DNA from: Nocardioides alkalitolerans DSM 16699
Lineage (GTDB): Bacteria; Actinomycetota; Actinomycetes; Propionibacteriales; Nocardioidaceae
Length of the DNA stretch: 64,000 nucleotides
Assembly (NCBI RefSeq): GCF_000426525.1
Contig: NZ_KE384533.1
Coordinates: 412,562 to 476,561 of the forward strand
Reading direction: 5' to 3'
The translations under genes were made by a program, and so were the position numbers. The notes beneath the pieces were generated by a model. The model was not told where the DNA came from. It made no database searches and was given only the letters and a program-made list of their open reading frames with translations. Shown one piece after another: positions 39,711 to 46,813 of the stretch. The first letter of the stretch is position 1. Each line of letters starts with the position of its first letter.

Positions 39711-40804
39711 AGCCCCGCGGTCACCCCCAGCAGCCGCTCGCACGCCTCGGCCTCGCCGACGCTGACGCGCACGCCGTCGCCGGCGAACGGGCGGCCCACG
39801 AGGCCGGCCGCGTCGAGGGCGGCGGCGAAGGCGACGGCCCGCTCGGGGTCGCCGGGGAACGGGAACCAGACGAAGTTGCCCTGGGCGTCGGGCACCTCCC
39901 AGCCCTGGGCGGCGAGCGTGGCGGTGACGTGCTCGCGGCGTACGACGAGCTGCTCGACCCGCTCGAGCAGCTCGGCCTTCGCGGCGAGCGACGCGATCGC
40001 CGCGGCCTGCGCGACCGCGGAGACGCCGAAGGGCAGCGAGACCGCCCGCAGGGCGCCGGCGATCGCGGGCGGGGCGACGGCGTACCCGACGCGGAAGCCG
40101 GCGAGCCCGTAGGCCTTCGAGAAGGTGCGGGTGAGCATGACGTTGGTGTGGCGCCGGTAGGTCGCGACGCCGTCGACGGGGTCGGCCATCCGCACGAACT
40201 CGAGGTAGGCCTCGTCGACCACCACGAGCACGTGGGGCGGCACCTTCGCCAGGAAGGCGTCGAGCTCGGCCTGGCCCACGGCCGGGCCGGTGGGGTTGTT
40301 GGGCGTGCAGACCACGACGACCTTGGTGCGGTCGGTGATCGCCGCCGCCATCGCGTCGAGGTCGTGGCGGGCCCCGGGCCCCAGCGGCACCGGCACGCCG
40401 ACCGCGCCGGACGCCGTCACCGCGATCGGGTAGGCCTCGAACGAGCGCCAGGCGTGCACGACCTCGTCGCCGGGGTCGCAGAACGCCGCGAGCACCTGGT
40501 AGAGCAGGCCGACCGAGCCGGTCGCCGCCGCGAGGTGGTCTCCGGGCACGCGCAGCTCGGCCGCGAGGGCGGCGTACAGCGCCGTGCTGCCCATGTCGGG
40601 GTAGCGGTTCATGTGCGTCGCCGCCTCGTGCGCCGCCTCGAGCACACCGGGCAGCGGGGGGAACGGGTTCTCGTTCGACGAGAGCTTGTACGACGTGACG
40701 CCGGGGCGGTCGACGGGCGGCTTGCCGGGCACGTAGGCCGGGATCGCCAGCACGGTGCTCCGGGGGGTGGGCGCCTGCGGGGCGTCCGGACGGGGTGCGG
40801 TCAT
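39701..40804 (-). CDS. Histidinol-phosphate/aromatic aminotransferase family protein
   Basis: 367 residues, PLP fold type I, subgroup HisC/Pat. Markers: KLSSNENPFPPLPGVLEA near residue 40, CTPNNPTGPAVG (about 170), VDEAYLEF (about 200), and the Schiff-base lysine in TRTFSKAYGLAGFRVGYA (about residue 230). The C-terminal GRPFAGDGVRVSVGEAEACE region carries the substrate-carboxylate Arg. It transfers an amino group between histidinol phosphate or an aromatic amino acid and 2-oxoglutarate. No his operon genes are nearby, so an aromatic aminotransferase (Pat) role is as likely as HisC. ATG 8 bases from TAGCCT, probably leaderless. Confidence 0.88.
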   Translation of the reverse strand: MTAPRPDAPQAPTPRSTVLAIPAYVPGKPPVDRPGVTSYKLSSNENPFPPLPGVLEAAHEAATHMNRYPDMGSTALYAALAAELRVPGDHLAAATGSVGLLYQVLAAFCDPGDEVVHAWRSFEAYPIAVTASGAVGVPVPLGPGARHDLDAMAAAITDRTKVVVVCTPNNPTGPAVGQAELDAFLAKVPPHVLVVVDEAYLEFVRMADPVDGVATYRRHTNVMLTRTFSKAYGLAGFRVGYAVAPPAIAGALRAVSLPFGVSAVAQAAAIASLAAKAELLERVEQLVVRREHVTATLAAQGWEVPDAQGNFVWFPFPGDPERAVAFAAALDAAGLVGRPFAGDGVRVSVGEAEACERLLGVTAGLVR

Positions 40805-40832
40805 GCCACCGCAGGCTAGGGCATGGAGCCGG

Positions 40833-41429
40833 TCACCAGGAGGCGTCGGGTCGGGCGTCGGGGCGGGCGTCGCTGCGGGCGCGCCAGGGGCGCAGCGCGA
40901 GCGCGACGAGCACGCCGAGGACCGCGCCGACCACGGCGCCGGTGACGTTGTCGACCACGTCGGTCACGTCGCAGGCGCGGTCGAGGCGGGCGGCCTCGAG
41001 CTGGATCCACTCGATGAGGCCCGAGTAGGCGGCGAGGCCGAGCACGCCGAGCGGCACGAGCGTCCACGCCGAGCGCCACCGGCAGGCGGCGAGGGCGCCG
41101 AAGAAGCCGGCCGGCACGAACAGGGCGGTGTTGAGCAGGCGCTGGCCGCCGTCGAAGATCCAGAACCCGTCGGGGGCGGGGCCGCCGATGTCGGTGGAGC
41201 AGTACTCGAGGCGGCCCTCGGCGTAGACGACTCCCGGCGCACCGGTCGCGGGCACGAGGGTGACCAGCGCGACGACCACGAGCGACCACAGCAGCCCCGC
41301 GAGCGCGACCGCGAAGACCGCACCCGTGCTGCGCCGCAGCGCCGCCGCCAGCAGCAGCGCGAGGGCACCGGCGACCAGCGCCCCGAGCACCATCACGCCC
41401 GGGCCGCCGAAGCTCACCACGCGCGACAC
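40833..41429 (-). CDS. VanZ-like membrane protein
   Basis: 198 residues, GTG start (VSRVVSFGGPGV). Hydrophobic segments at about residues 10-30, 38-60, 100-120, 123-143 and 162-182. The pattern NTALFVPAGFFGALAACRW followed by SGLIEWIQLEAARLDRACD and TDVVDNVTGAVVGAVLG matches VanZ, whose conserved polar residues (E..Q, R..D, D...N..G) are visible. VanZ-family proteins are tied to teicoplanin and lipoglycopeptide tolerance in firmicutes, and their molecular role is unclear. Here it is a lone gene, 28 bases beyond the aminotransferase start, divergent from a ribokinase. Confidence 0.85.
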   Translation of the reverse strand: MSRVVSFGGPGVMVLGALVAGALALLLAAALRRSTGAVFAVALAGLLWSLVVVALVTLVPATGAPGVVYAEGRLEYCSTDIGGPAPDGFWIFDGGQRLLNTALFVPAGFFGALAACRWRSAWTLVPLGVLGLAAYSGLIEWIQLEAARLDRACDVTDVVDNVTGAVVGAVLGVLVALALRPWRARSDARPDARPDASW

Positions 41430-41524
41430 CTGCTCCCGGCCATGCGCGTGAACCTACCGATCGGGTGGAAGACTCGGGGACCCACCGACCGGCGCCACCC
41501 GCACGACGAGCACGAGGAGCAACC

Positions 41525-42397
41525 GTGGAGCAGGCAGCACCTCGACCCCGTCCGGCCGCGCCGGGCGGCGGCCGCGTCGTCGTGGTCGGGTCGCTCAACG
41601 TCGACACCGTCCAGCGGCTTCACCACCTGCCCGCACCGGGCGAGACCCTCACCGCACAGTCGTCCCGTCGCGCGCACGGCGGCAAGGGCGCGAACCAGGC
41701 CGTGGCGGCCCGGCGCGCCGGCGCCTCCGTGACGGTCGTGGGGTGCGTCGGCGACGACGCCGACGGCCGGGACTACGTCGCCCGCCTCGACGACTGGGGC
41801 ATCGGCCGCGCGCACGTGGCCGTCTCCGCCGACCACCCGACCGGCAGCGCCGTGATCCTGGTCGACCCGTCGGGCGAGAACAGCATCGTCGTGGCGCCGG
41901 GCTCGAACGGCGCCGTCGACGCCGCGCTCGTCACGTCGGCCCGGGCCGCGATCGAGGCCGCCGACGTCCTGCTGCTGCAGCTCGAGGTGCCGGACGCCGC
42001 CGTCGTGGCCGCGGCCCGCCTGGCCCGTGCGGCCGGCGTACGCGTGCTGCTCAATCCCTCGCCGGTGCCGCACGACCCGTCGCCCGCGCTCGTCGCGGTG
42101 CTGGCGGAGATCGACCTGCTCGTGGTCAACGAGGGCGAGGCCGGGGCGCTCGGGCTCGACCAGGCGGATCCCCGGGTCTGCACGACGCTCGGCGCCGCCG
42201 GGGCCCGCTGGGGCGAGGCGTCCGCCCGGCCGCCGACGGTCGACCCCGTCGACACCACCGGCGCGGGCGACACCTTCGCGGGCACCCTGGCGGCCGGCCT
42301 GGCCGCCGGCCGCACCCCGGAGGAGGCGCTGACCGCCGCCGTCACCGCCGCCGCGACGAGCACCACCTGGCGCGGGGCCCAGCCCAGCCCGTCCTGA
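41525..42397 (+). CDS. rbsK: PfkB-family sugar kinase, ribokinase-like
   Basis: 290 residues from the GTG at 41525 with GAGGAG upstream; a GTG at 41465 is in frame but less likely. Ribokinase markers are all present: VVGSLNVDTVQRL at the N-terminus, HGGKGANQAVAARRAGA (first signature), VNEGEAGALG, and the C-terminal DTTGAGDTFAGTLAAGLAAG with the catalytic Asp. It phosphorylates ribose or a similar sugar at the 5-OH with ATP. The late region between VNEGEAG and TLGAAGARW is slightly shorter than in typical RbsK. No ribose transporter is adjacent, so a nucleoside or other sugar substrate is possible. Confidence 0.85.
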   Translation: MEQAAPRPRPAAPGGGRVVVVGSLNVDTVQRLHHLPAPGETLTAQSSRRAHGGKGANQAVAARRAGASVTVVGCVGDDADGRDYVARLDDWGIGRAHVAVSADHPTGSAVILVDPSGENSIVVAPGSNGAVDAALVTSARAAIEAADVLLLQLEVPDAAVVAAARLARAAGVRVLLNPSPVPHDPSPALVAVLAEIDLLVVNEGEAGALGLDQADPRVCTTLGAAGARWGEASARPPTVDPVDTTGAGDTFAGTLAAGLAAGRTPEEALTAAVTAAATSTTWRGAQPSPS

Positions 42398-42420
42398 GGA
42401 ACGGGTCGCCGGTCCCCGGA

Positions 42421-42454
42421 CCGCCAGGATCCTCAGGCCGCCAGGATCCTCAGG
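42421..42454. repeat. 17-bp perfect tandem duplication at a gene end
   Basis: CCGCCAGGATCCTCAGG occurs at 42421-42437 and again at 42438-42454. The second copy contains the stop codon of the minus-strand hydrolase gene; the first therefore carries a duplicate stop in the same sequence context. Each unit contains the palindrome AGGATCCT. Confidence 0.85.
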
Positions 42455-43430
42455 CCGGCAGCACGACGTCGCCGCCGGGCACGAGGTCGAGGTCGCGGCC
42501 GACCTGCACGTCGAGCGGATTCGTCAGGCAGCGGATCGAGCCGCCGCCCTTGTGGAACTCCGAGACGTCGACGAGCACGACCTCGAAGCCCCACTCCTCC
42601 AGCTGGGCCCGCACGCGGGGCGGGCACGCCGGCATGAGCACCCGCTTGCCGACGACCACGGAGTTGGCGCAGAACGTCAGCGCCTCCTCCTCGCTCAGCA
42701 CGAGCGGGTCGGGCACGAGGTCGAGCAGGGCCCGCGCGGAGGCGTCGTCGAACGCGGCCGGGCAGACCATCGCGCGGCGCTCGTCGAGGGGGCAGAAGCC
42801 GAGGTCGAGGTGGTACATGCCGGGGTGCGTGATGCGCACGCCGAGCACGCGCGCGTCGAGGTCGGCCGCCACGAGCGGCAGTGCCGCCTCCTCCGTGCGC
42901 GGGCCGAAGCCGGTCACGAGCACGCCGCCGAAGGCGAACGCGTCGCCGGCCTCGAAGTGCGCGCCGACGCCGTCGCGACCGACGTACGACGTGGTGCGGC
43001 CGCGGTCGGCGGCCCAGACGACGGCGCTGGCCGTCTCGTTGCGGCGCTGGGGGTAGCGCATGTGGGAGGCGAGCAGGTGGCGCTCGCCGTCGGCCCGCGT
43101 GACGGGGAGCCCGAGGTTCATCGCGTAGACCATGTCGGGGCTGTCGAGGCGCTGGCGGAGCACGTCGACGCGGGCGCCGGCGCCGCGCAGGGCGGCGACG
43201 AGGCCGTGCCACTGCTCGCGGGTGCGCTCGGGGTCCGGCTGGGTGGCCGGGTCCATGAACGGGTTGATGACGTACTCGACGCGAAAGTGGTCGGGGCTCA
43301 CCGTGAGGTACTCGCGGCCCCACGGCAGCTCCGCCGGGGCGGCCTCGGGATGCGGGGCGAGCACGGCGGACCCGCCGACGGCTCCGTCGTGGGCCCCGTC
43401 GATGACCTCGATGGCTGACTCCTTGCGCAT
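42450..43430 (-). CDS. Dimethylarginine dimethylaminohydrolase/amidinotransferase family protein
   Basis: 326 residues of the guanidino-group-modifying superfamily. Key residues: the early PDMVYAMNLGLP segment (in place of the usual DxVFxxN), His in THPGMYHLDLGFCPLDE (about residue 195) and the late nucleophile Cys in HKGGGSIRCLTNPLD (about residue 303). DDAH-type enzymes split methylarginines to citrulline and amines; arginine deiminase and ornithine-related members share the fold. The exact guanidine substrate is not fixed. It is divergent from a GntR regulator with a perfect operator palindrome between them, so the substrate or its product probably induces the gene. Confidence 0.87.
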   Translation of the reverse strand: MRKESAIEVIDGAHDGAVGGSAVLAPHPEAAPAELPWGREYLTVSPDHFRVEYVINPFMDPATQPDPERTREQWHGLVAALRGAGARVDVLRQRLDSPDMVYAMNLGLPVTRADGERHLLASHMRYPQRRNETASAVVWAADRGRTTSYVGRDGVGAHFEAGDAFAFGGVLVTGFGPRTEEAALPLVAADLDARVLGVRITHPGMYHLDLGFCPLDERRAMVCPAAFDDASARALLDLVPDPLVLSEEEALTFCANSVVVGKRVLMPACPPRVRAQLEEWGFEVVLVDVSEFHKGGGSIRCLTNPLDVQVGRDLDLVPGGDVVLPA

Positions 43431-43477
43431 GGCGCCTCCCGCTCTGCTCGTGGTGACCGTCCGAGACCTGCGTCACT

Positions 43478-43492
43478 GATTGTCCGACAATC
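43478..43492. promoter_or_regulatory. Perfect GntR/FCD operator palindrome
   Basis: GATTGTC-C-GACAATC, 7-base perfect arms around one base, in the AT-rich centre of the 124-base region between the divergent hydrolase and GntR genes. The TTGTCNGACAA core is a classic FCD-subfamily operator. It stands 48 bases from the hydrolase start and 63 from the regulator start, so it can repress both. Confidence 0.8.
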
Positions 43493-43554
43493 CGACCAGG
43501 CGCGAGTGTGCCACCCCGACCCGCCCACACCCAAGTCGGCGCGCGGCGGGCACA

Positions 43555-44235
43555 ATGCGACCCGTGCCCGATCCCTACGCGAGCCTCAGCGTCGAGGTCA
43601 CCTCGACGGTGGCCCGCGTCGCCGACGAGCTGCGCCGGGCGGTCTTCGACGGCGAGCTCGAGTCCGGCACCCCCCTGCGGGAGATGGCGCTGGCCGCCTC
43701 GCTGGGCGTCGCCCGGTCGACCGTGCGCGAGGCGCTGGGGGTCCTGGTGGCCGAGGGCATCGCCGTCCGGGAGCCCAACCGCGGCGTGGCGGTGGCCGTG
43801 CCCGACCCCGAGTCGGTGCGCGACGTCTGCCAGGCCCGCCTCGTGCTCGAGGTGGCGGGCGTACGGCGCTGGGGCACCGCCGCGGAGCCCGAGCGGCAGG
43901 CGGTGCGCGACGCCGTGGCCGCCTACACCGCCGCCGTCGCGCGCGGGGCGTCGTACGCCGAGCTCAACGAGACCCACCTCGCGATCCACGTCTCCCTCGT
44001 CGGCCTCGCGGGCTCGCCGCGCCTCGTCGCGATGGCCCGCTCGCTCGTCGCGGAGCTCAAGCTGGTGCTGGCCCAGATCGACCGCGTCGAGCGCAACGCG
44101 CACGACCAGGCCGACTCGCACGGGTCGCTGGTGGCGATCCTCGACTCGGGCGACATCGACGCCGCGGTGGCCGACATCGAGCACCACCTGGCGCACGCGG
44201 AGGACGACATCCTCGCGGCGCTCGGCGTGCGCTGA
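43555..44235 (+). CDS. GntR-family transcriptional regulator (FCD subfamily)
   Basis: 226 residues from the ATG at 43555 (MRPVPDPYAS); the GTG three codons later is an alternative. Winged HTH at about residues 15-78 with LAASLGVARSTVREALGVLV and wing GIAVREPNRGVAVAV. FCD domain at about 85-220 with the metal-ligand pattern NETHLAIHVSLVGLAG and DQADSHGSLVAIL. The regulator is divergent from the dimethylargininase-like gene, and a perfect palindrome lies between them. It is a likely repressor of that gene, with an amino acid or carboxylate as effector. Confidence 0.9.
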   Translation: MRPVPDPYASLSVEVTSTVARVADELRRAVFDGELESGTPLREMALAASLGVARSTVREALGVLVAEGIAVREPNRGVAVAVPDPESVRDVCQARLVLEVAGVRRWGTAAEPERQAVRDAVAAYTAAVARGASYAELNETHLAIHVSLVGLAGSPRLVAMARSLVAELKLVLAQIDRVERNAHDQADSHGSLVAILDSGDIDAAVADIEHHLAHAEDDILAALGVR

Positions 44236-44294
44236 GGCGCCGGCGTTCGTCCGAACGGCTGCCCGGCCTGGACCTGTCTGCCTACGATCGGCTC

Positions 44295-44687
44295 GTGAAG
44301 TTCGTGGTGTGGACGCTGGTCAACGCCCTCGGCATCGCCGTCGCGGCGTGGTTGTTCGAGGGCATCTCCTTCGAGGGCGCGACCTCCGGTCAGGCCGAGA
44401 TCGAGGACAAGATCCTCCCCCTCCTGGGCGTGGCGCTGATCTTCTCGGTGGTCACCGCGTTCGTGCGACCGATCGTCAACCTGCTGTCGCTGCCGCTGAT
44501 CCTGCTGACGCTCGGGCTCTTCCTCTTCGTCGTCAACGCCCTCATGTTCCTGCTCACCGGGTGGGCCGCCGACCAGCTCGGCATCGGCTTCGAGGTGAAC
44601 GGCTTCTGGACCGCCCTCGGCGCCTCCGTGGTCATCACGCTCGTCACCTGGACCGTCGAGGCCGTCACCGACTCCGAGGTGCGGTGA
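44295..44687 (+). CDS. Phage-holin-4-family small membrane protein
   Basis: 130 residues, GTG start (VKFVVWTLVNALGIAVAAWL), four membrane helices. The VTAFVRPIVNLLSLPLILLT segment followed by FLFVVNALMFLLTGWA is the conserved core of PF04020 (YvlD-like). Despite the family name these chromosomal proteins are not lysis proteins of a phage, and no phage genes are near. The TGA overlaps the GTG of the LMW phosphatase gene by four bases (GTGA), placing it at the head of a three-gene coupled operon. The GTG is 6 bases from a TACGAT -10, probably leaderless. Function unknown. Confidence 0.85.
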   Translation: MKFVVWTLVNALGIAVAAWLFEGISFEGATSGQAEIEDKILPLLGVALIFSVVTAFVRPIVNLLSLPLILLTLGLFLFVVNALMFLLTGWAADQLGIGFEVNGFWTALGASVVITLVTWTVEAVTDSEVR

Positions 44688-45202
44688 CGACCGCGCCGGC
44701 CGGCAGGGGCCCGGCGCCGTACCGGGTGGCGGTGGTCTGCCTCGGCAACATCTGCCGCTCGCCGATCGCCCACGTCGTGCTGGCCGACCGCGTCGCCGCG
44801 GCCGGCCTCGACGTCGAGGTCGTCTCGGCCGGCACCGCGGGCTGGCACGTCGGCAAGCCGATGGACGAGCGCTCCGCCCACGTGCTGACGCAGGCGGGGT
44901 ACGACGCCAGCCGCCACCGCGGCCGCCAGGTCACCGCCGGCGACCTGGACGCGCTCGACCTCGTGCTGGCGATGGACACCCAGAACCTCGCCGACCTCCG
45001 CGACCTCGGCGCCCCGGACGACCGCCTCCTCCTCTTCCGCGCCTTCGACCCCGAGGGCCCGGGCGACGTGGACGACCCCTACTACGGCGGCGCGGACGGG
45101 TTCACGACGACGCTCGCCGTCGTCGAGCGCACCGCCGACGCGCTCGTCGACGCGCTGGCCGCGGTCGCACCGGCGGCACCGGCGGCCGGGGGCGCACGAT
45201 GA
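44684..45202 (+). CDS. Low-molecular-weight protein-tyrosine-phosphatase-type phosphatase
   Basis: 172 residues. The P-loop C-x5-R is at Cys19-Arg25 (VVCLGNICRSP), with the general-acid Asp in DVDDPYYGGADGF. Known members dephosphorylate tyrosine or arginine phosphate in proteins. One bacterial subgroup encoded beside fructosamine-kinase homologues acts on ribulosamine-5-phosphates in proteins. Here the gene is translationally coupled to exactly such a kinase (ATGA overlap at 45199), so a deglycation role is a serious alternative to tyrosine phosphatase. Start GTG overlaps the stop of the holin-4-like gene. Confidence 0.88.
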   Translation: MTTAPAGRGPAPYRVAVVCLGNICRSPIAHVVLADRVAAAGLDVEVVSAGTAGWHVGKPMDERSAHVLTQAGYDASRHRGRQVTAGDLDALDLVLAMDTQNLADLRDLGAPDDRLLLFRAFDPEGPGDVDDPYYGGADGFTTTLAVVERTADALVDALAAVAPAAPAAGGAR

Positions 45203-46077
45203 CGCGACAGCCCCTGCTCGCCCGGCGTGCCGAGTCCCTGCTCGGGACCGCCGTCGCGGCCACCTCCCCCGTGGCCGGCGGCGACACGTCCACCGCCACG
45301 CGCCTGCGCCTCGCCGACGGCCGCAACGCCCTCATGAAGACCCACCCCGGTGCGCCCGCGGGCTTCTTCGAGGCCGAGGCCCGCGGCCTCGCCTGGCTCG
45401 CGGAGGCCCCCGACGGCGCGGCCGTGCCCGAGGTGCTGGCCGCCGCCCCCGACTGCCTGCTCCTGCGCTGGATCGACCCGGGCCGCCCGTCGGCCGACGC
45501 CGCCGGCGCGCTCGGTCACGCCCTCGCCCACACCCACGCCGCCCCCGCGACGGTCGGCGCGGCCGAGGACGGCTTCATCGGTCGGCTCCCCCTGCCCTGC
45601 ACGGCCCCCGAGGGCACCACCTGGCCCGAGTTCTTCGCCGTGCGCCGCGTGCTGCCCTACCTCAAGCTCGCCCGCGACCGCGACGCCGTCGAGCCCCACG
45701 AGGCGGCCGCGGTCGAGCGGCTCCTGGCCCGGCTCCCCGAGCTGCTGCCGACCGAGCCGGCCTCCCGCCTCCACGGCGACCTCTGGAACGGCAACGTGCT
45801 GTGGGGCGTGGGCGGCTCGGTGCACGTCATCGACCCGGCGGCCTACGGCGGCCACCGCGAGATGGACCTCGCGATGCTCGCCCTCTTCGGCCTGCCCCAC
45901 CTGCCCGTGCTGCTCGACGCCTACGTCGCCGCGAGCGAGGACCTCGGCCGCCCCCTGGCCGACGACTGGCAGGACCGCGCCGGTCTCCACCAGCTCTTCC
46001 CGCTGCTGGTGCACGCGGCGCTGTTCGGCGGCGGGTACGGCGCCCGCGCGGCGGCCGTCGCGGCGTCGTACGCCTGA
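45199..46077 (+). CDS. Fructosamine-3-kinase family protein
   Basis: 292 residues, protein-kinase-like fold of the FN3K/ketosamine-kinase family. The nucleotide-binding start is VAGGDTSTATRLRLADGRNA, with Lys in ALMKTHPGAPAGFFEAEARG. The catalytic loop is RLHGDLWNGNVLWG (about residue 195), and the metal-binding Asp lies in VIDPAAYGGHREMDLAM, a diagnostic family segment. Bacterial members phosphorylate ribulosamines or erythrulosamines on proteins at O-3, which makes the sugar fall off. The coupled LMW phosphatase would remove a 5-phosphate from sugar-phosphate adducts first. Deglycation is inference from the pairing. Confidence 0.88.
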   Translation: MTRQPLLARRAESLLGTAVAATSPVAGGDTSTATRLRLADGRNALMKTHPGAPAGFFEAEARGLAWLAEAPDGAAVPEVLAAAPDCLLLRWIDPGRPSADAAGALGHALAHTHAAPATVGAAEDGFIGRLPLPCTAPEGTTWPEFFAVRRVLPYLKLARDRDAVEPHEAAAVERLLARLPELLPTEPASRLHGDLWNGNVLWGVGGSVHVIDPAAYGGHREMDLAMLALFGLPHLPVLLDAYVAASEDLGRPLADDWQDRAGLHQLFPLLVHAALFGGGYGARAAAVAASYA

Positions 46078-46078
46078 A

Positions 46079-46111
46079 TCTCAGCGCGACCTCAGGCGGG
46101 TTCGTCATACT
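46079..46111 (+). promoter_or_regulatory. CTCAG direct repeat and leaderless promoter of the response-regulator gene
   Basis: TCTCAG (46079-46084) and CTCAG (46091-46095) repeat at 11-base spacing, one helical turn, as expected for an OmpR-family dimer and resembling the direct-repeat MprA box of mycobacteria. CATACT at 46106-46111 is followed by six bases and the GTG start, so the mRNA is probably leaderless and the gene autoregulated. Confidence 0.5.
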
Positions 46112-46117
46112 CGTCGG

Positions 46118-46813
46118 GTGCCGGACACCAAGGGATCTCGCGTGCTCGTCGTCGACGACGACCGCGCCGTCCGTGACTCGCTGCGTCGATCGCTGGAGTT
46201 CAACGGGTACGTCGTCGCCACCGCCTCCGACGGCGCCGAGGCGTTGGCGACCATCGCGTCCGCCGCGCCCGACGTCGTGGTGATGGACGTGATGATGCCG
46301 CGCCTCGACGGGCTCGAGACCACGCGCGCCCTGCGGGCGGCCGGCAACGACGTGCCGATCCTCGTGCTGACGGCGCGCGACGCGGTCGGCGACCGGGTCG
46401 AGGGCCTCGACGCCGGCGCCGACGACTACCTCACGAAGCCCTTCGCGCTGGAGGAGCTGCTGGCCCGCGTGCGCGCGCTGCTGCGGCGGGTCGTGCCGAG
46501 CGAGGTCCCCGACGAGACCCTCGGCTTCGCCGACCTGACGATGGACCTCGCCTCGCGCGACGTGCGCCGCGGCGAGCGGGCGATCGAGCTGACCCGCACG
46601 GAGTTCACGCTGCTGGAGATGTTCCTGCGGCGGCCTCGGCGGGTGCTGGAGCGCGCGTTCATCCTCGAGGAGGTCTGGGGCTACGACTTCCCGACCACCG
46701 CGAACTCGCTCGAGGTGTACGTCGGCTACCTGCGCCGCAAGACCGAGGCCGAGGGCGAGCCCCGCCTCATCCACACGGTGCGGGGCGTGGGCTACGTGCT
46801 CAAGGAAGCATGA
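46118..46813 (+). CDS. mprA: OmpR-family response regulator, MprA-like
   Basis: 231 residues. Receiver domain at 1-115 with acidic cluster VVDDDRAVRD, phosphorylated Asp57 in VVMDVMMPRLDG, Thr in VLTARDAV and Lys in YLTKPFALEEL. The C-terminal winged helix (about 135-230) has LTRTEFTLLEMFLRRPRRVL and NSLEVYVGYLRRKTE. The gene order regulator, kinase, HtrA protease is that of mycobacterial mprA-mprB-pepD, which answers envelope stress. The stop overlaps the kinase start by four bases (ATGA). GTG start and leaderless promoter are discussed at the upstream site. Confidence 0.9.
   Translation: MPDTKGSRVLVVDDDRAVRDSLRRSLEFNGYVVATASDGAEALATIASAAPDVVVMDVMMPRLDGLETTRALRAAGNDVPILVLTARDAVGDRVEGLDAGADDYLTKPFALEELLARVRALLRRVVPSEVPDETLGFADLTMDLASRDVRRGERAIELTRTEFTLLEMFLRRPRRVLERAFILEEVWGYDFPTTANSLEVYVGYLRRKTEAEGEPRLIHTVRGVGYVLKEA

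Noticed and set aside
33750..39743. A single 1997-residue minus-strand protein covering ATP-grasp and all of the DUF2126 region
   Set aside because: The upstream part is out of frame with DUF2126 and has low-complexity Arg/Pro composition. The GTG at 36329, overlapping the DUF2126 stop, is the clear start.
36449..40819. A 1456-codon open frame on the plus strand opposite DUF2126 and the aminotransferase
   Set aside because: Its product is a monotonous His/Arg/Val/Gly-rich chain with no domain, fully antisense to well-supported genes. High G+C removes stop codons from opposite frames. The same applies to the long plus-strand frames at 473-2515, 20321-22687 and 55288-57861.
44295..44687. Evidence of a prophage from the phage-holin family name
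   Set aside because: The PF04020 family is widespread on chromosomes, and no other phage gene, integrase or attachment site is near.
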